DNA from: Burkholderia cepacia GG4
Lineage (GTDB): Bacteria; Pseudomonadota; Gammaproteobacteria; Burkholderiales; Burkholderiaceae
NCBI RefSeq assembly: GCF_000292915.1
Contig: NC_018514.1
Coordinates: 186,001 to 250,000 of the forward strand
Direction of reading: 5' to 3'
Length of the DNA stretch: 64,000 nt
Shown piece by piece: positions 57,188 through 64,000 of this stretch (position 1 is the stretch's first letter; the number at the start of each line of letters is the position of its first letter). Both the position numbers and the translations under genes were made by a program. The notes below the pieces were generated by a model. It ran no database searches. It saw only the letters and a program-made list of their open reading frames with translations, and was not told the origin of the DNA.

Positions 57188-58141
57188 ATGCTCGAGCCGG
57201 AAATCGCGGCGTTCGTCGCGGCTGTCGACGCAGCGTATCCGGCCGACTCGGCGGCGTGCTCGCCCGCCGAACAGCGCCGTCTCTACGATCGCTTCGCTGC
57301 CGCATGGACGCCCGCCGAACTGCCGGCCGGCATCGTGCAGCACGATGCGGTGTGGCACGCACCGGACGGACACGCGATCGCGCTGCGGCGCTACGCACCG
57401 GCACACGGTGCGCCGCGCGGCACCGTGCTGTTCTTTCATGGGGGCGGCTTCGTCGTCGGCTCGCTCGACAGTCACACGCTGATCACCGCGCAACTGGCGG
57501 CTGACACGGGGCTCGCCGTGATCGCGGTCGACTACCGGCTCGCGCCCGAGCATCGCGCACCGGCCGCACTCGAGGATTGCCTGGCCGTCACGCGGGCCGC
57601 GCGCGATGGACGCTGGCCGTTCGGCTCATGCGCACGGTCGCTGACGCTCGCGGGCGACAGCGCGGGCGGCAATCTCGCGGCGGCCGTCGCGACTGCGCTG
57701 CGCGATGCAGGCGAAGGCGGCCTCGACGGCATCGCGCTCGTCTATCCGATGCTCGGGTTCGAACCGCAATCGCCTGCGCGCGAAACGGAAGCGCACGCGC
57801 CGATGCTGACGCTCGACGACGTTCATCGCTATCGCGCGCTCTACTGGAATGTCGAGGATGAAGCCGCGTTGAACGACGATCCGTTGCTGCGCGCATCGGT
57901 GCCGCTTGCCGCATCGCGTTTCGACGGGCTGCCGCCGGTGCTCGCGATCGGCGCGGAGCACGATCCGCTGCGCGACGACGCGCGCGTCTATGTCGAACGG
58001 ATTCTCGCGGCCGGCGGCACCGCGCGTTACTGGAGGGGAGAGGGGCTGGTGCACGGCTGCTGGCGCGCGCTCGGAACGAGCCCGCACGCGGCGCGGATGC
58101 ACCGGATGATCGGCGGGTTTCTGCTCGCACCACACGCGTAG
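57188..58141 (+). CDS. Alpha/beta hydrolase of the hormone-sensitive lipase family
   Basis: A 317-residue esterase. H-G-G-G-F oxyanion motif, nucleophile in G-D-S-A-G-G, acid in E-H-D-P-L-R-D-D, and His in L-V-H-G-C-W. A comparable lipolytic gene is found next to the carnitine genes in Pseudomonas aeruginosa. It may hydrolyse acylcarnitines or carnitine esters before oxidation; that is inference. Confidence 0.88.
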   Translation: MLEPEIAAFVAAVDAAYPADSAACSPAEQRRLYDRFAAAWTPAELPAGIVQHDAVWHAPDGHAIALRRYAPAHGAPRGTVLFFHGGGFVVGSLDSHTLITAQLAADTGLAVIAVDYRLAPEHRAPAALEDCLAVTRAARDGRWPFGSCARSLTLAGDSAGGNLAAAVATALRDAGEGGLDGIALVYPMLGFEPQSPARETEAHAPMLTLDDVHRYRALYWNVEDEAALNDDPLLRASVPLAASRFDGLPPVLAIGAEHDPLRDDARVYVERILAAGGTARYWRGEGLVHGCWRALGTSPHAARMHRMIGGFLLAPHA

Positions 58142-58163
58142 CGGGCGTTTCCAGGAGGCAACG

Positions 58164-59360
58164 ATGCAGGCAGCGCAACACCGTATCGAGGATTGGCGGA
58201 CCTTTTCCGCCGACGCGGCCATTGCGGCGGCGACGATCGGCGACGGAGCGGTGGACGTCGAGTGGAGCGACACGCGACGATCGCCGTTTCACTTCGACTG
58301 GCTGCGCGACAACTGCGCGTGTTCCGCGTGCGTGCATGCGGTCACGCGCGAGCAGGTATTCGAGATTGCCGATGCGCGCGAGGATCTGTCGGCGCTCACC
58401 GTGCAGGTCGAAACCGACGGCGCGCTGCATATCGAGTGGAACGACGGGCATCGCAGCACCTGGTCGCCGGGGTGGTTGCGCGCGCATGCATACGACGATG
58501 CGTCGCGCGCGGAGCGCCAGGCCGCGCACGGGCGGCACGTATGGGTCGGCGCCGATGCGACGGCGATCGGCGTGTTCGCGTGGCGCGACGTGATGGAGGA
58601 CGACGGCGCGTTGCTCGCATGGCTCGCCGCGTTGCAGCGCACCGGGCTGACGCTGGTCGAGGGGGTGCCGGCCGAGCGCGGCCGGGTCGACGAGATCGCG
58701 CGCCGCATCGGCCTGATCCGCGAAAGCAATTTCGGCATGCTGTTCGACGTCGAATCGAAGCCGCGCCCGGACAGCAATGCCTATACGTCGCTCAACCTGC
58801 CGCCGCACACCGATCTGCCGACGCGCGAATTGCAGCCGGGCGTGCAGTTCCTGCATTGCCTCGCGAACGATGCAACGGGCGGAGACAGCATCTTCCTCGA
58901 CGGCTTCGCGCTCGCGGATGCGCTGCGGCGCGAATATCCGGCCGATTTTGCGCAACTTGCGTCGACGCCGTTCGAGTTCTGGAACAAGAGTGCGAACAGC
59001 GACTACCGCTGTTCGGCGCCCGTGATCGGGCTCGATGCGCGCGGCAACGTCACCGAGGTGCGCGTCGCGAACTTCCTGCGCGGGCCGCTCGATGCGCCGG
59101 CCGGCTCGGTCGCGGCCGTCTATCGCGCGTACCGGCGGTTTCTCGCGCTCGCGCGCGAGCCGCGTTTCCGCGTGCTGCGCCGGCTGCGGGCGGGCGATAT
59201 GTGGGCGTTCGACAACCGGCGCGTGCTGCATGCGCGCACCGAGTTCGATCCATCGACGGGTCGCCGGCATCTGCAGGGCTGCTACGTCGATCGCGACGAA
59301 CTGCTGTCGCGGTGGCGCGTGCTGTCGCGTTCGGTGCCTGCCGCAGTCGCGGGGCGCTGA
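58164..59360 (+). CDS. Gamma-butyrobetaine dioxygenase
   Basis: A 398-residue iron(II)/2-oxoglutarate-dependent oxygenase that hydroxylates gamma-butyrobetaine to L-carnitine. The iron triad is H215-T-D217 (P-P-H-T-D-L-P-T-R) and H356 (R-V-L-H-A-R). The N-terminal zinc site has C51-A-C53-S-A-C56 with H96 in N-D-G-H-R-S. Length is close to the Pseudomonas AK1 enzyme. Last gene of the carnitine operon; product feeds CdhA. Confidence 0.92.
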   Translation: MQAAQHRIEDWRTFSADAAIAAATIGDGAVDVEWSDTRRSPFHFDWLRDNCACSACVHAVTREQVFEIADAREDLSALTVQVETDGALHIEWNDGHRSTWSPGWLRAHAYDDASRAERQAAHGRHVWVGADATAIGVFAWRDVMEDDGALLAWLAALQRTGLTLVEGVPAERGRVDEIARRIGLIRESNFGMLFDVESKPRPDSNAYTSLNLPPHTDLPTRELQPGVQFLHCLANDATGGDSIFLDGFALADALRREYPADFAQLASTPFEFWNKSANSDYRCSAPVIGLDARGNVTEVRVANFLRGPLDAPAGSVAAVYRAYRRFLALAREPRFRVLRRLRAGDMWAFDNRRVLHARTEFDPSTGRRHLQGCYVDRDELLSRWRVLSRSVPAAVAGR

Positions 59361-59406
59361 TCGGCGCACACGGCTGCGTCACGCATACCTCACCAGGGGA
59401 AAAAGC

Positions 59407-59433
59407 GCCCGGACGCACTGCGCCCGGGCGAAG
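59407..59433 (+). terminator. Possible terminator hairpin after the carnitine operon
   Basis: CGCCCG...CGGGCG GC-rich stem 46 bases past the dioxygenase stop, without a T-run. Confidence 0.4.
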
Positions 59434-59468
59434 CCACCCGTTACCGGGTAGCGGAGGTATGCGTTTCA

Positions 59469-59501
59469 CAAAAAAAGACGAGCCCGCATGACGGGCTCGT
59501 C
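59469..59501 (-). terminator. Rho-independent terminator for the DUF4148 gene
   Basis: GACGAGCCCG (59477-59486) pairs with CGGGCTCGTC (59492-59501); on the minus strand the stem is followed by eight T (59476-59469). Confidence 0.92.
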
Positions 59502-59554
59502 CGGATACAGCTTGGTCGCGCGATGCGCGGTGCGCCCGCCGGGGGCGCGTCGGC

Positions 59555-59857
59555 TTACTGGCCGAAGAAGATCGAGTCGCGAGCGTTCGACGACGCTGCG
59601 GCAGCCGGGGCGCCAGCGTGGACGACCGGAGCCGGTTGCGCGCCGTAACCGCTGGCGTCGGCACCATGAACACGCGCTTCCGCCGACTGGATGTCGTTCG
59701 GGTAGTACGGGCTCGACACGCCCGGCTTGTAGCCGGCTTGTTCGAGCTGGACCAGTTCGTTGCGGACTTGTGCGCGGGTGACGGTGCTTTGTGCGAAAGC
59801 GCCGAACGAAGCGGACAAGGCGACAGCGGCAACAACTGCGGAAACGAGCGATTTCAT
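59555..59857 (-). CDS. DUF4148 small exported protein
   Basis: A 100-residue protein with a clean signal peptide (about 1-22, ends A-F-A-Q-S) and the DUF4148 core V-T-R-A-Q-V-R-N-E-L-V-Q-L-E-Q-A-G-Y-K-P, then Y-Y-P-N-D-I-Q-S-A-E-A-R-V. Such proteins are very numerous in Burkholderia and function is unknown. An own terminator follows and GGAGG lies about 8 bases before the ATG. Confidence 0.88.
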   Translation of the reverse strand: MKSLVSAVVAAVALSASFGAFAQSTVTRAQVRNELVQLEQAGYKPGVSSPYYPNDIQSAEARVHGADASGYGAQPAPVVHAGAPAAAASSNARDSIFFGQ

Positions 59858-60070
59858 GATGACCTCCGGTGTTTTATTGAGTTCGCTCTCGACACCTTGT
59901 CTTAAGCGATTGACTAAATCTTAGTCACCGGACGGTTCAGGGTAAACGCTGAATTTGACGATAGATTGTTTCCTGCGCGGTAACAGTGGCGGGTCGAATC
60001 AGGCTTTCAGCGCCCTTTCGTTTCCGTAAGTGTAATAAGTATGAAGAATTGTGGGGCGGCGGCGCGCTGT

Positions 60071-61057
60071 TCAGCGCACCTCGGCCGCCGTGTCGAACGG
60101 GTTGGCCGGCAGCCGGCCGGCGGGCACGCCGGTGCTGAGGAAACGCACGCCCGTCGCTGCTTCGGAGGCCTCCCACAGCAGCGTCGCCGCGGCCACGTCG
60201 CGCGCCGAGCGCGGCACGTTCGCGGGGGCCGGCAGCCCGCGCGACTCGAACCAGCCGGACGGCCCGATGTACGAACCGCCGGTGAGGTCGGGCGAGGTCG
60301 CCGCATGGATCGCCGGTAGCGCGCCCTGGTCGGCCGGTTGCGCGAGATAACGGTTCGCGGCGCGCATCAGCATGGCGCGCGTGGGCGAGCTGTCCATCGC
60401 GGGGCCCGCGAACTGCAGGTTGGTCGCCGCGTAGCCCGGATGCGCGGCGACGCTGATTCCCGCGAACGCCGCGCGCTGGAAGCGGCGCTGCAGTTCGAGC
60501 GCGAACACGAGGTTCGCGAGCTTGCTGTCGCAGTAGGCGAGATAACGGTTGTAGCGGTGCTCGGCGCGCAGGTCGTCGACGCGGATCCGGCCGCCGCGGT
60601 TGAAGCCGCTCGACATCGTCACGACCCGCGCCCGCCGCGCGGCGCGCAGTGCGGGCAGCAGCTGGCCGGTCAGCGCGAAATGGCCGAGGTGGTTGGTGCC
60701 GAACTGCATCTCGAAGCCGTCGCGCGTGTGGCGCAGCGGCAGGAACATCACGCCGGCATTGTTGCAGAGGATGTCGACGCGGCCGTGGCGCTCGGAGACG
60801 TCGGCGGCGAAGCGCTGGATCGAGGCGAGATCGGCGAGGTCGAGCGGATCGACTTCGACCCGTGCGGCGGGATGGAACCGGCGGATCGCAGCGGCCGCCT
60901 GCGCACCGCGCGCGGCGTCGCGGCAACCCATCACGACGGTCGCGCCCTTGGCGGCCAGCGTTTCCGCGATCTGCCAGCCGAGGCCGCTGTTGGCGCCGGT
61001 CACGACCGCGACCTTGCCGCCTTGCGCCGGGACGTGGCGCGCACTCCATGCATGCAT
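60071..61057 (-). CDS. Short-chain dehydrogenase/reductase (retinol-dehydrogenase-like)
   Basis: A 328-residue SDR. NAD(P) motif T-G-A-N-S-G-L-G near residue 18, C-N-N-A-G-V mid-domain, and the catalytic Y-C-D-S-K (Y-x3-K). Extended C-terminus typical of the WWOX/retinol-dehydrogenase-like SDR group. The start at 61057 (MHAWSARHVP) is preferred to longer frames that run over the promoter palindrome. Confidence 0.87.
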   Translation of the reverse strand: MHAWSARHVPAQGGKVAVVTGANSGLGWQIAETLAAKGATVVMGCRDAARGAQAAAAIRRFHPAARVEVDPLDLADLASIQRFAADVSERHGRVDILCNNAGVMFLPLRHTRDGFEMQFGTNHLGHFALTGQLLPALRAARRARVVTMSSGFNRGGRIRVDDLRAEHRYNRYLAYCDSKLANLVFALELQRRFQRAAFAGISVAAHPGYAATNLQFAGPAMDSSPTRAMLMRAANRYLAQPADQGALPAIHAATSPDLTGGSYIGPSGWFESRGLPAPANVPRSARDVAAATLLWEASEAATGVRFLSTGVPAGRLPANPFDTAAEVR

Positions 61058-61098
61058 GTCTGCCTCCAGCGGTGTGGCCGGTGCGCCACGACGCGTAA

Positions 61099-61122
61099 TC
61101 GTTACATTGAGTGGTGTAACGA
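61099..61122. promoter_or_regulatory. Palindromic operator candidate upstream of the SDR gene
   Basis: TCGTTACA-N8-TGTAACGA, perfect 8-base arms, 42 bases before the SDR start at 61057. Typical of an operator bound by a dimeric repressor of the TetR or MerR type. No regulator gene is adjacent. Confidence 0.55.
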
Positions 61123-61226
61123 TAGTCCGCGCAGGCGGGACAGACAAGCAGGGGAATTAGACCGACGGTTCTAGGGCGGGCGCGCGCAACCGCACGCAGC
61201 CGGCCCCGGCACGCGGCGGGCGGGCG

Positions 61227-61517
61227 TTATCGACCGCCGGCCAGGCCGAGCACTTCGGCGGCGGAGATCATCGCGGCCGCATTCGCGGGCGCCGGGCGTT
61301 CGGCCGGGCGGAACACTTCGTCGCCGCGCTGGATGACCTGGCGCGACAGCGCGCAGGTGCCGGTGCGCTGCGCGAAGCGGCGCCGCCAGCGCTGTTCGCC
61401 GTAATGACAGCGGCCGGGTTCGACCCAGCGGACGACGAGCAGCGTATCGGAACGTTCGAGAATTTCGACGTGGACGTCGGCGGGATCGAGCGCAGGCAGG
61501 GATTTGGAGGCCTTCAT
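61227..61517 (-). CDS. Single-domain DUF3331 protein
   Basis: A 96-residue protein. V-H-V-E-I-L-E-R-S-D-T-L-L-V-V-R-W-V-E-P-G-R-C-H-Y-G-E-Q-R-W matches the C-terminal repeat of the protein at 52817. ATG at 61517 has AGGAAACGG upstream; a longer start at 61568 is possible. Function unknown. Confidence 0.75.
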   Translation of the reverse strand: MKASKSLPALDPADVHVEILERSDTLLVVRWVEPGRCHYGEQRWRRRFAQRTGTCALSRQVIQRGDEVFRPAERPAPANAAAMISAAEVLGLAGGR

Positions 61518-61568
61518 TTTGCCGTTTCCTAAAGCTCGTGCGGTTTCGGCCATGGCAGTGGATGTCAC

Positions 61569-62195
61569 TACCCAAGGACGAATCCGTAGCGGTTTCCATG
61601 AGTGGTGCGCTAAATGTAAGCGTCTGTGACCGGAAAAAACATCCTGTCTGGCTCAAATTACCTTTTGCCGATTTAGAAACAATCGCCGCGCATTTCCTTA
61701 AGAAACCAACGACAAAAGCGCCCCGGACGCGAACGTCCGGGGCGAAAAATCGGCCCGCGCCACCGTGTCTGCTCGCTCAGTCACGTGACACACCGCGGGG
61801 GACGGAGGGGCCCGCCAGGGATCGGCGACGGGCGGGGGCGGCGTGCCGGAAAGCGCGGTCCGGCACGGTCATGATCGCGCGCGCCCCCCGTTGAGACCCT
61901 GACGTGAACATGACTTTTTTGTCAGTTTCGCCGCGCCGGCACGTGGGCTCAGGCGCTCGGGGCCGGCGCAAACGCCCGCCGATACTGGCTTTGCGCGACA
62001 GGCGGCCGATCGGTGGAACCTGAAATAGACAGTCATCGAAGCCCGCGGCACCGCCTTTCCGCCCGATTCTCCCGCTCGGGAAAATACTGAATCGCGCGAT
62101 CGTGACAAATCCGGATTCTGTTCCTATGATTGGTTGGACCTTTAGTCCTTTGTGCCAATCGGCCGGCTCGGCCGACTTCGACAGGAGTGGTGCTC
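61569..62195. other. Intergenic region upstream of the L-fucose-type operon
   Basis: About 630 bases with no supported gene. Contains a perfect 10-bp hairpin GCCCCGGACG-CGAA-CGTCCGGGGC at 61720-61743, followed on the minus strand by GCTTTT, so it looks like a terminator without an obvious upstream gene on that strand. AGGAG at 62182-62186 is the ribosome-binding site of the next gene. Confidence 0.5.
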
Positions 62196-62960
62196 ATGAG
62201 ATTGCAGGGCAAGCGCGCGCTGGTGACGGCGGCCGGGCAGGGTATCGGCCGCGCGACCGCGCTGCGGTTCGCGAGCGAGGGCGCCGACGTGCTGGCGACC
62301 GACATCAACGAAGCCGCGCTCGGTCGGCTCGCGGCCGATGCCGAACGCGCGGGCGGCCGGCTGGCGACGCGCCGGCTCGACGTGACCGATGCGCACGACG
62401 TCGCGGCACTCGCGGCGCAGGAGCGCGCATTCGACGTGCTGTTCAACTGCGCCGGCTACGTGCACCACGGCTCGATCCTCGAGTGCGACGACGACGCGTG
62501 GGCGTTCTCGCTGAACCTCAACGTCACGTCGATGTACCGGCTAATCCGCGCGCTGCTGCCGGCGATGCTGGACGCGGGCGGCGCGTCGATCATCAATATG
62601 GCGTCGGCCGCGTCGAGCGTGAAGGGTGTGCCGAACCGCTTCGTCTACGGCACGACGAAGGCGGCCGTGATCGGCCTGACCAAGGCGGTCGCCGCCGATT
62701 TCGTCGAGCAGCGCATCCGCTGCAACGCGATCTGCCCGGGCACGATCGAATCGCCGTCGCTGGAGCAGCGGATCGCCGAGCAGGCGCGCACGCGCCAGGT
62801 GTCGGCCGACACCGTGCGCCAGGCGTTCGTCGCGCGCCAGCCGATGGGGCGCATCGGCACGGCGGACGAAGTGGCCGCGCTCGCGCTGTACCTCGCGTCG
62901 GACGAAGCGTCGTTCACCACCGGCGCGATTCACCTGATCGATGGCGGCTGGTCGAACTGA
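62196..62960 (+). CDS. SDR, probable 2-keto-3-deoxy-L-fuconate dehydrogenase
   Basis: A 254-residue classical SDR: T-A-A-G-Q-G-I-G near residue 12, N-C-A-G mid-domain, catalytic Ser in N-M-A-S-A-A-S-S and Y-G-T-T-K (Y-x3-K). It ends G-G-W-S-N. The two following genes encode a fumarylacetoacetase-type hydrolase and L-fuconate dehydratase, so it probably oxidises 2-keto-3-deoxy-L-fuconate. Start ATG at 62196 after AGGAG. Confidence 0.85.
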   Translation: MRLQGKRALVTAAGQGIGRATALRFASEGADVLATDINEAALGRLAADAERAGGRLATRRLDVTDAHDVAALAAQERAFDVLFNCAGYVHHGSILECDDDAWAFSLNLNVTSMYRLIRALLPAMLDAGGASIINMASAASSVKGVPNRFVYGTTKAAVIGLTKAVAADFVEQRIRCNAICPGTIESPSLEQRIAEQARTRQVSADTVRQAFVARQPMGRIGTADEVAALALYLASDEASFTTGAIHLIDGGWSN

Positions 62961-63042
62961 CCGCGTCTAGCAGACCGCGTCTGGCCGACCGCGTCGAACC
63001 AACCGCGCCTTTCCATTCACTTTCCGTTTCCGCTTGGACGAC

Positions 63043-63885
63043 ATGAAACTGCTGAGATTTGGCGAAAAACACCATGAAAAACCCGGCCTGCTCGATGCGC
63101 AGGGAAAGATCCGCGACCTGTCGGGCGTGATCGACGACGTCGCCGGCGCTGCGCTGACGCCCGCATCGCTCGCGCGGCTGCGCGACATCGAGCCGTCGTC
63201 GCTGCCGCTCGTCGACGGCGCGCCGCGGCTCGGCGCGTGCGTCGGCCGCGTCGGCAAGTTCATCTGCATCGGGCTCAACTATTCCGACCACGCGGCCGAG
63301 TCGGGCATGGAAGTCCCGAAGGAGCCGGTGGTGTTCGGCAAATGGACGAGCGCGATCTCGGGGCCGAACGACGACGTCGAGATTCCGCGCGGCTCGGAGA
63401 AAACCGACTGGGAAGTCGAGCTCGGCGTGGTGATCGGCCGGGGCGGCCGCTATATCGACGAAGCCGACGCGCTGTCGCATGTCGCGGGCTACTGCGTCGT
63501 CAACGACGTGTCGGAGCGCGAATACCAGCTCGAACGCGGCGGCACGTGGGACAAGGGCAAGGGCAACGACACGTTCGGGCCGCTCGGCCCGTGGCTCGTG
63601 ACGGCCGACGAGGTGCCCGATCCGCACGCGCTGCGGCTGTGGCTGGACGTCGACGACCACCGCTACCAGAACGGCACGACCGCGACGATGGTGTTCCGCG
63701 TGCCGCACCTGATCAGCTACCTGAGCTGCTTCATGAGCCTGCAGCCGGGCGACGTGATCTCGACCGGCACGCCGCCGGGCGTCGGCCTCGGGCAGAAGCC
63801 GCCCGTTTATCTGCGCGCCGGGCAGGTGATCACGCTCGGCATCGACGGGCTCGGCGAGCAGCGTCAGCGCACCGTGCAGGCCTGA
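63043..63885 (+). CDS. Fumarylacetoacetase-family hydrolase, probable 2,4-diketo-3-deoxy-L-fuconate hydrolase
   Basis: A 280-residue FAH-superfamily enzyme. It has the core I-C-I-G-L-N-Y, D-W-E-V-E-L-G-V-V-I-G and S-T-G-T-P-P-G-V-G-L-G. The N-terminus MKLLRFGEKHHEKPGLL is typical of the sugar-acid branch. In this operon it would cleave 2,4-diketo-3-deoxy-L-fuconate. ATG at 63043 used; a TTG 9 bases upstream is less likely. Confidence 0.87.
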   Translation: MKLLRFGEKHHEKPGLLDAQGKIRDLSGVIDDVAGAALTPASLARLRDIEPSSLPLVDGAPRLGACVGRVGKFICIGLNYSDHAAESGMEVPKEPVVFGKWTSAISGPNDDVEIPRGSEKTDWEVELGVVIGRGGRYIDEADALSHVAGYCVVNDVSEREYQLERGGTWDKGKGNDTFGPLGPWLVTADEVPDPHALRLWLDVDDHRYQNGTTATMVFRVPHLISYLSCFMSLQPGDVISTGTPPGVGLGQKPPVYLRAGQVITLGIDGLGEQRQRTVQA

Positions 63886-63908
63886 CACCCTTTAATGGAC
63901 GGTTTGCC

Positions 63909-64000
63909 ATGGCTATCATTCGATCGATGCGCGTCCTCGACGTGCGCTTCCCGACCTCGCGCGAGCTCGACGGCTCCGATGCGATGAATCCGGATCCCGA
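63909..64000 (+). CDS. L-fuconate dehydratase (3' partial)
   Basis: The first 30 codons only, starting MAIIRSMRVLDVRFPTSREL and continuing D-G-S-D-A-M-N-P-D-P. This matches the N-terminus of enolase-superfamily L-fuconate dehydratases. The rest lies outside the window. It confirms an oxidative L-fucose pathway with the two genes to its left. Confidence 0.82.
   Translation, partial: MAIIRSMRVLDVRFPTSRELDGSDAMNPDP

Noticed and set aside
61720..61743. Hairpin as terminator of a minus-strand gene
   Set aside because: The stem is perfect and a TTTT run follows on the minus strand, but no credible gene lies upstream on that strand.

Overview
The window is high-GC beta-proteobacterial DNA that reads as an accessory-rich stretch of a Burkholderia chromosome, most likely a Burkholderia cepacia complex second replicon. 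Pointers are two Burkholderia-type trimeric porins, DUF4148 and DUF3331 proteins, many LysR and AraC regulators, and an oxidative L-fucose operon entering at the right end. Species is not resolvable by eye. No rRNA, tRNA, CRISPR array, intact insertion sequence or phage gene was seen.

The main theme is breakdown of methylated quaternary amines. Positions 8844-25733 hold a GbdR-like AraC regulator, glyA, an M19 dipeptidase-like protein, a V4R-domain protein, dgcA, dgcB, an ETF pair, gbcA, gbcB, a betaine-type binding protein, an amino-acid permease and purU. With fdhA (1589-2785) these take glycine betaine to dimethylglycine and sarcosine and handle the released one-carbon units; sarcosine oxidase is not in the window. 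Positions 25962-29642 add choline sulfate uptake and hydrolysis (LysR, betC, choX). Positions 53657-59360 add carnitine and gamma-butyrobetaine entry (caiX, cdhC, cdhA, cdhB, an esterase and a gamma-butyrobetaine dioxygenase), which ends in glycine betaine. The pieces form a nearly continuous pathway from gamma-butyrobetaine, carnitine or choline sulfate towards glycine and serine.

A second theme is periplasmic quinoproteins. Positions 35824-39783 hold an aromatic amine dehydrogenase operon (aauB-aauE-aauD-aauA plus two monohaem cytochromes c) beside two AraC regulators. Its tryptophan tryptophylquinone subunit is recognisable, but no mauG is present. Further right a free-standing 23-residue pqqA (48700-48771, minus strand) with its own ribosome-binding site and terminator lies near a porin and a haem-less PQQ-type beta-propeller dehydrogenase (50886-52451).

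The remainder is general accessory content: the end of an HlyD-type efflux adaptor followed by a 13-bp tandem repeat, an EamA permease, a MocR regulator paired with a zinc-ribbon membrane protein, a PD40/discoidin-domain secreted protein, an MFS exporter, YbjQ, RidA, an esterase pseudogene, a ModA-like binding protein, a class V aminotransferase, malic enzyme maeB, DUF3331 and DUF4148 proteins, two SDRs, and at the right end an SDR, a fumarylacetoacetase-family hydrolase and the start of L-fuconate dehydratase.

The most unusual observations are a short leader ORF ending in a stop/start overlap with gbcB, whose Shine-Dalgarno lies in a hairpin; the solitary pqqA; the aau operon with two monohaem cytochromes and no mauG; and an M19-family protein that has lost its first metal-binding motif.
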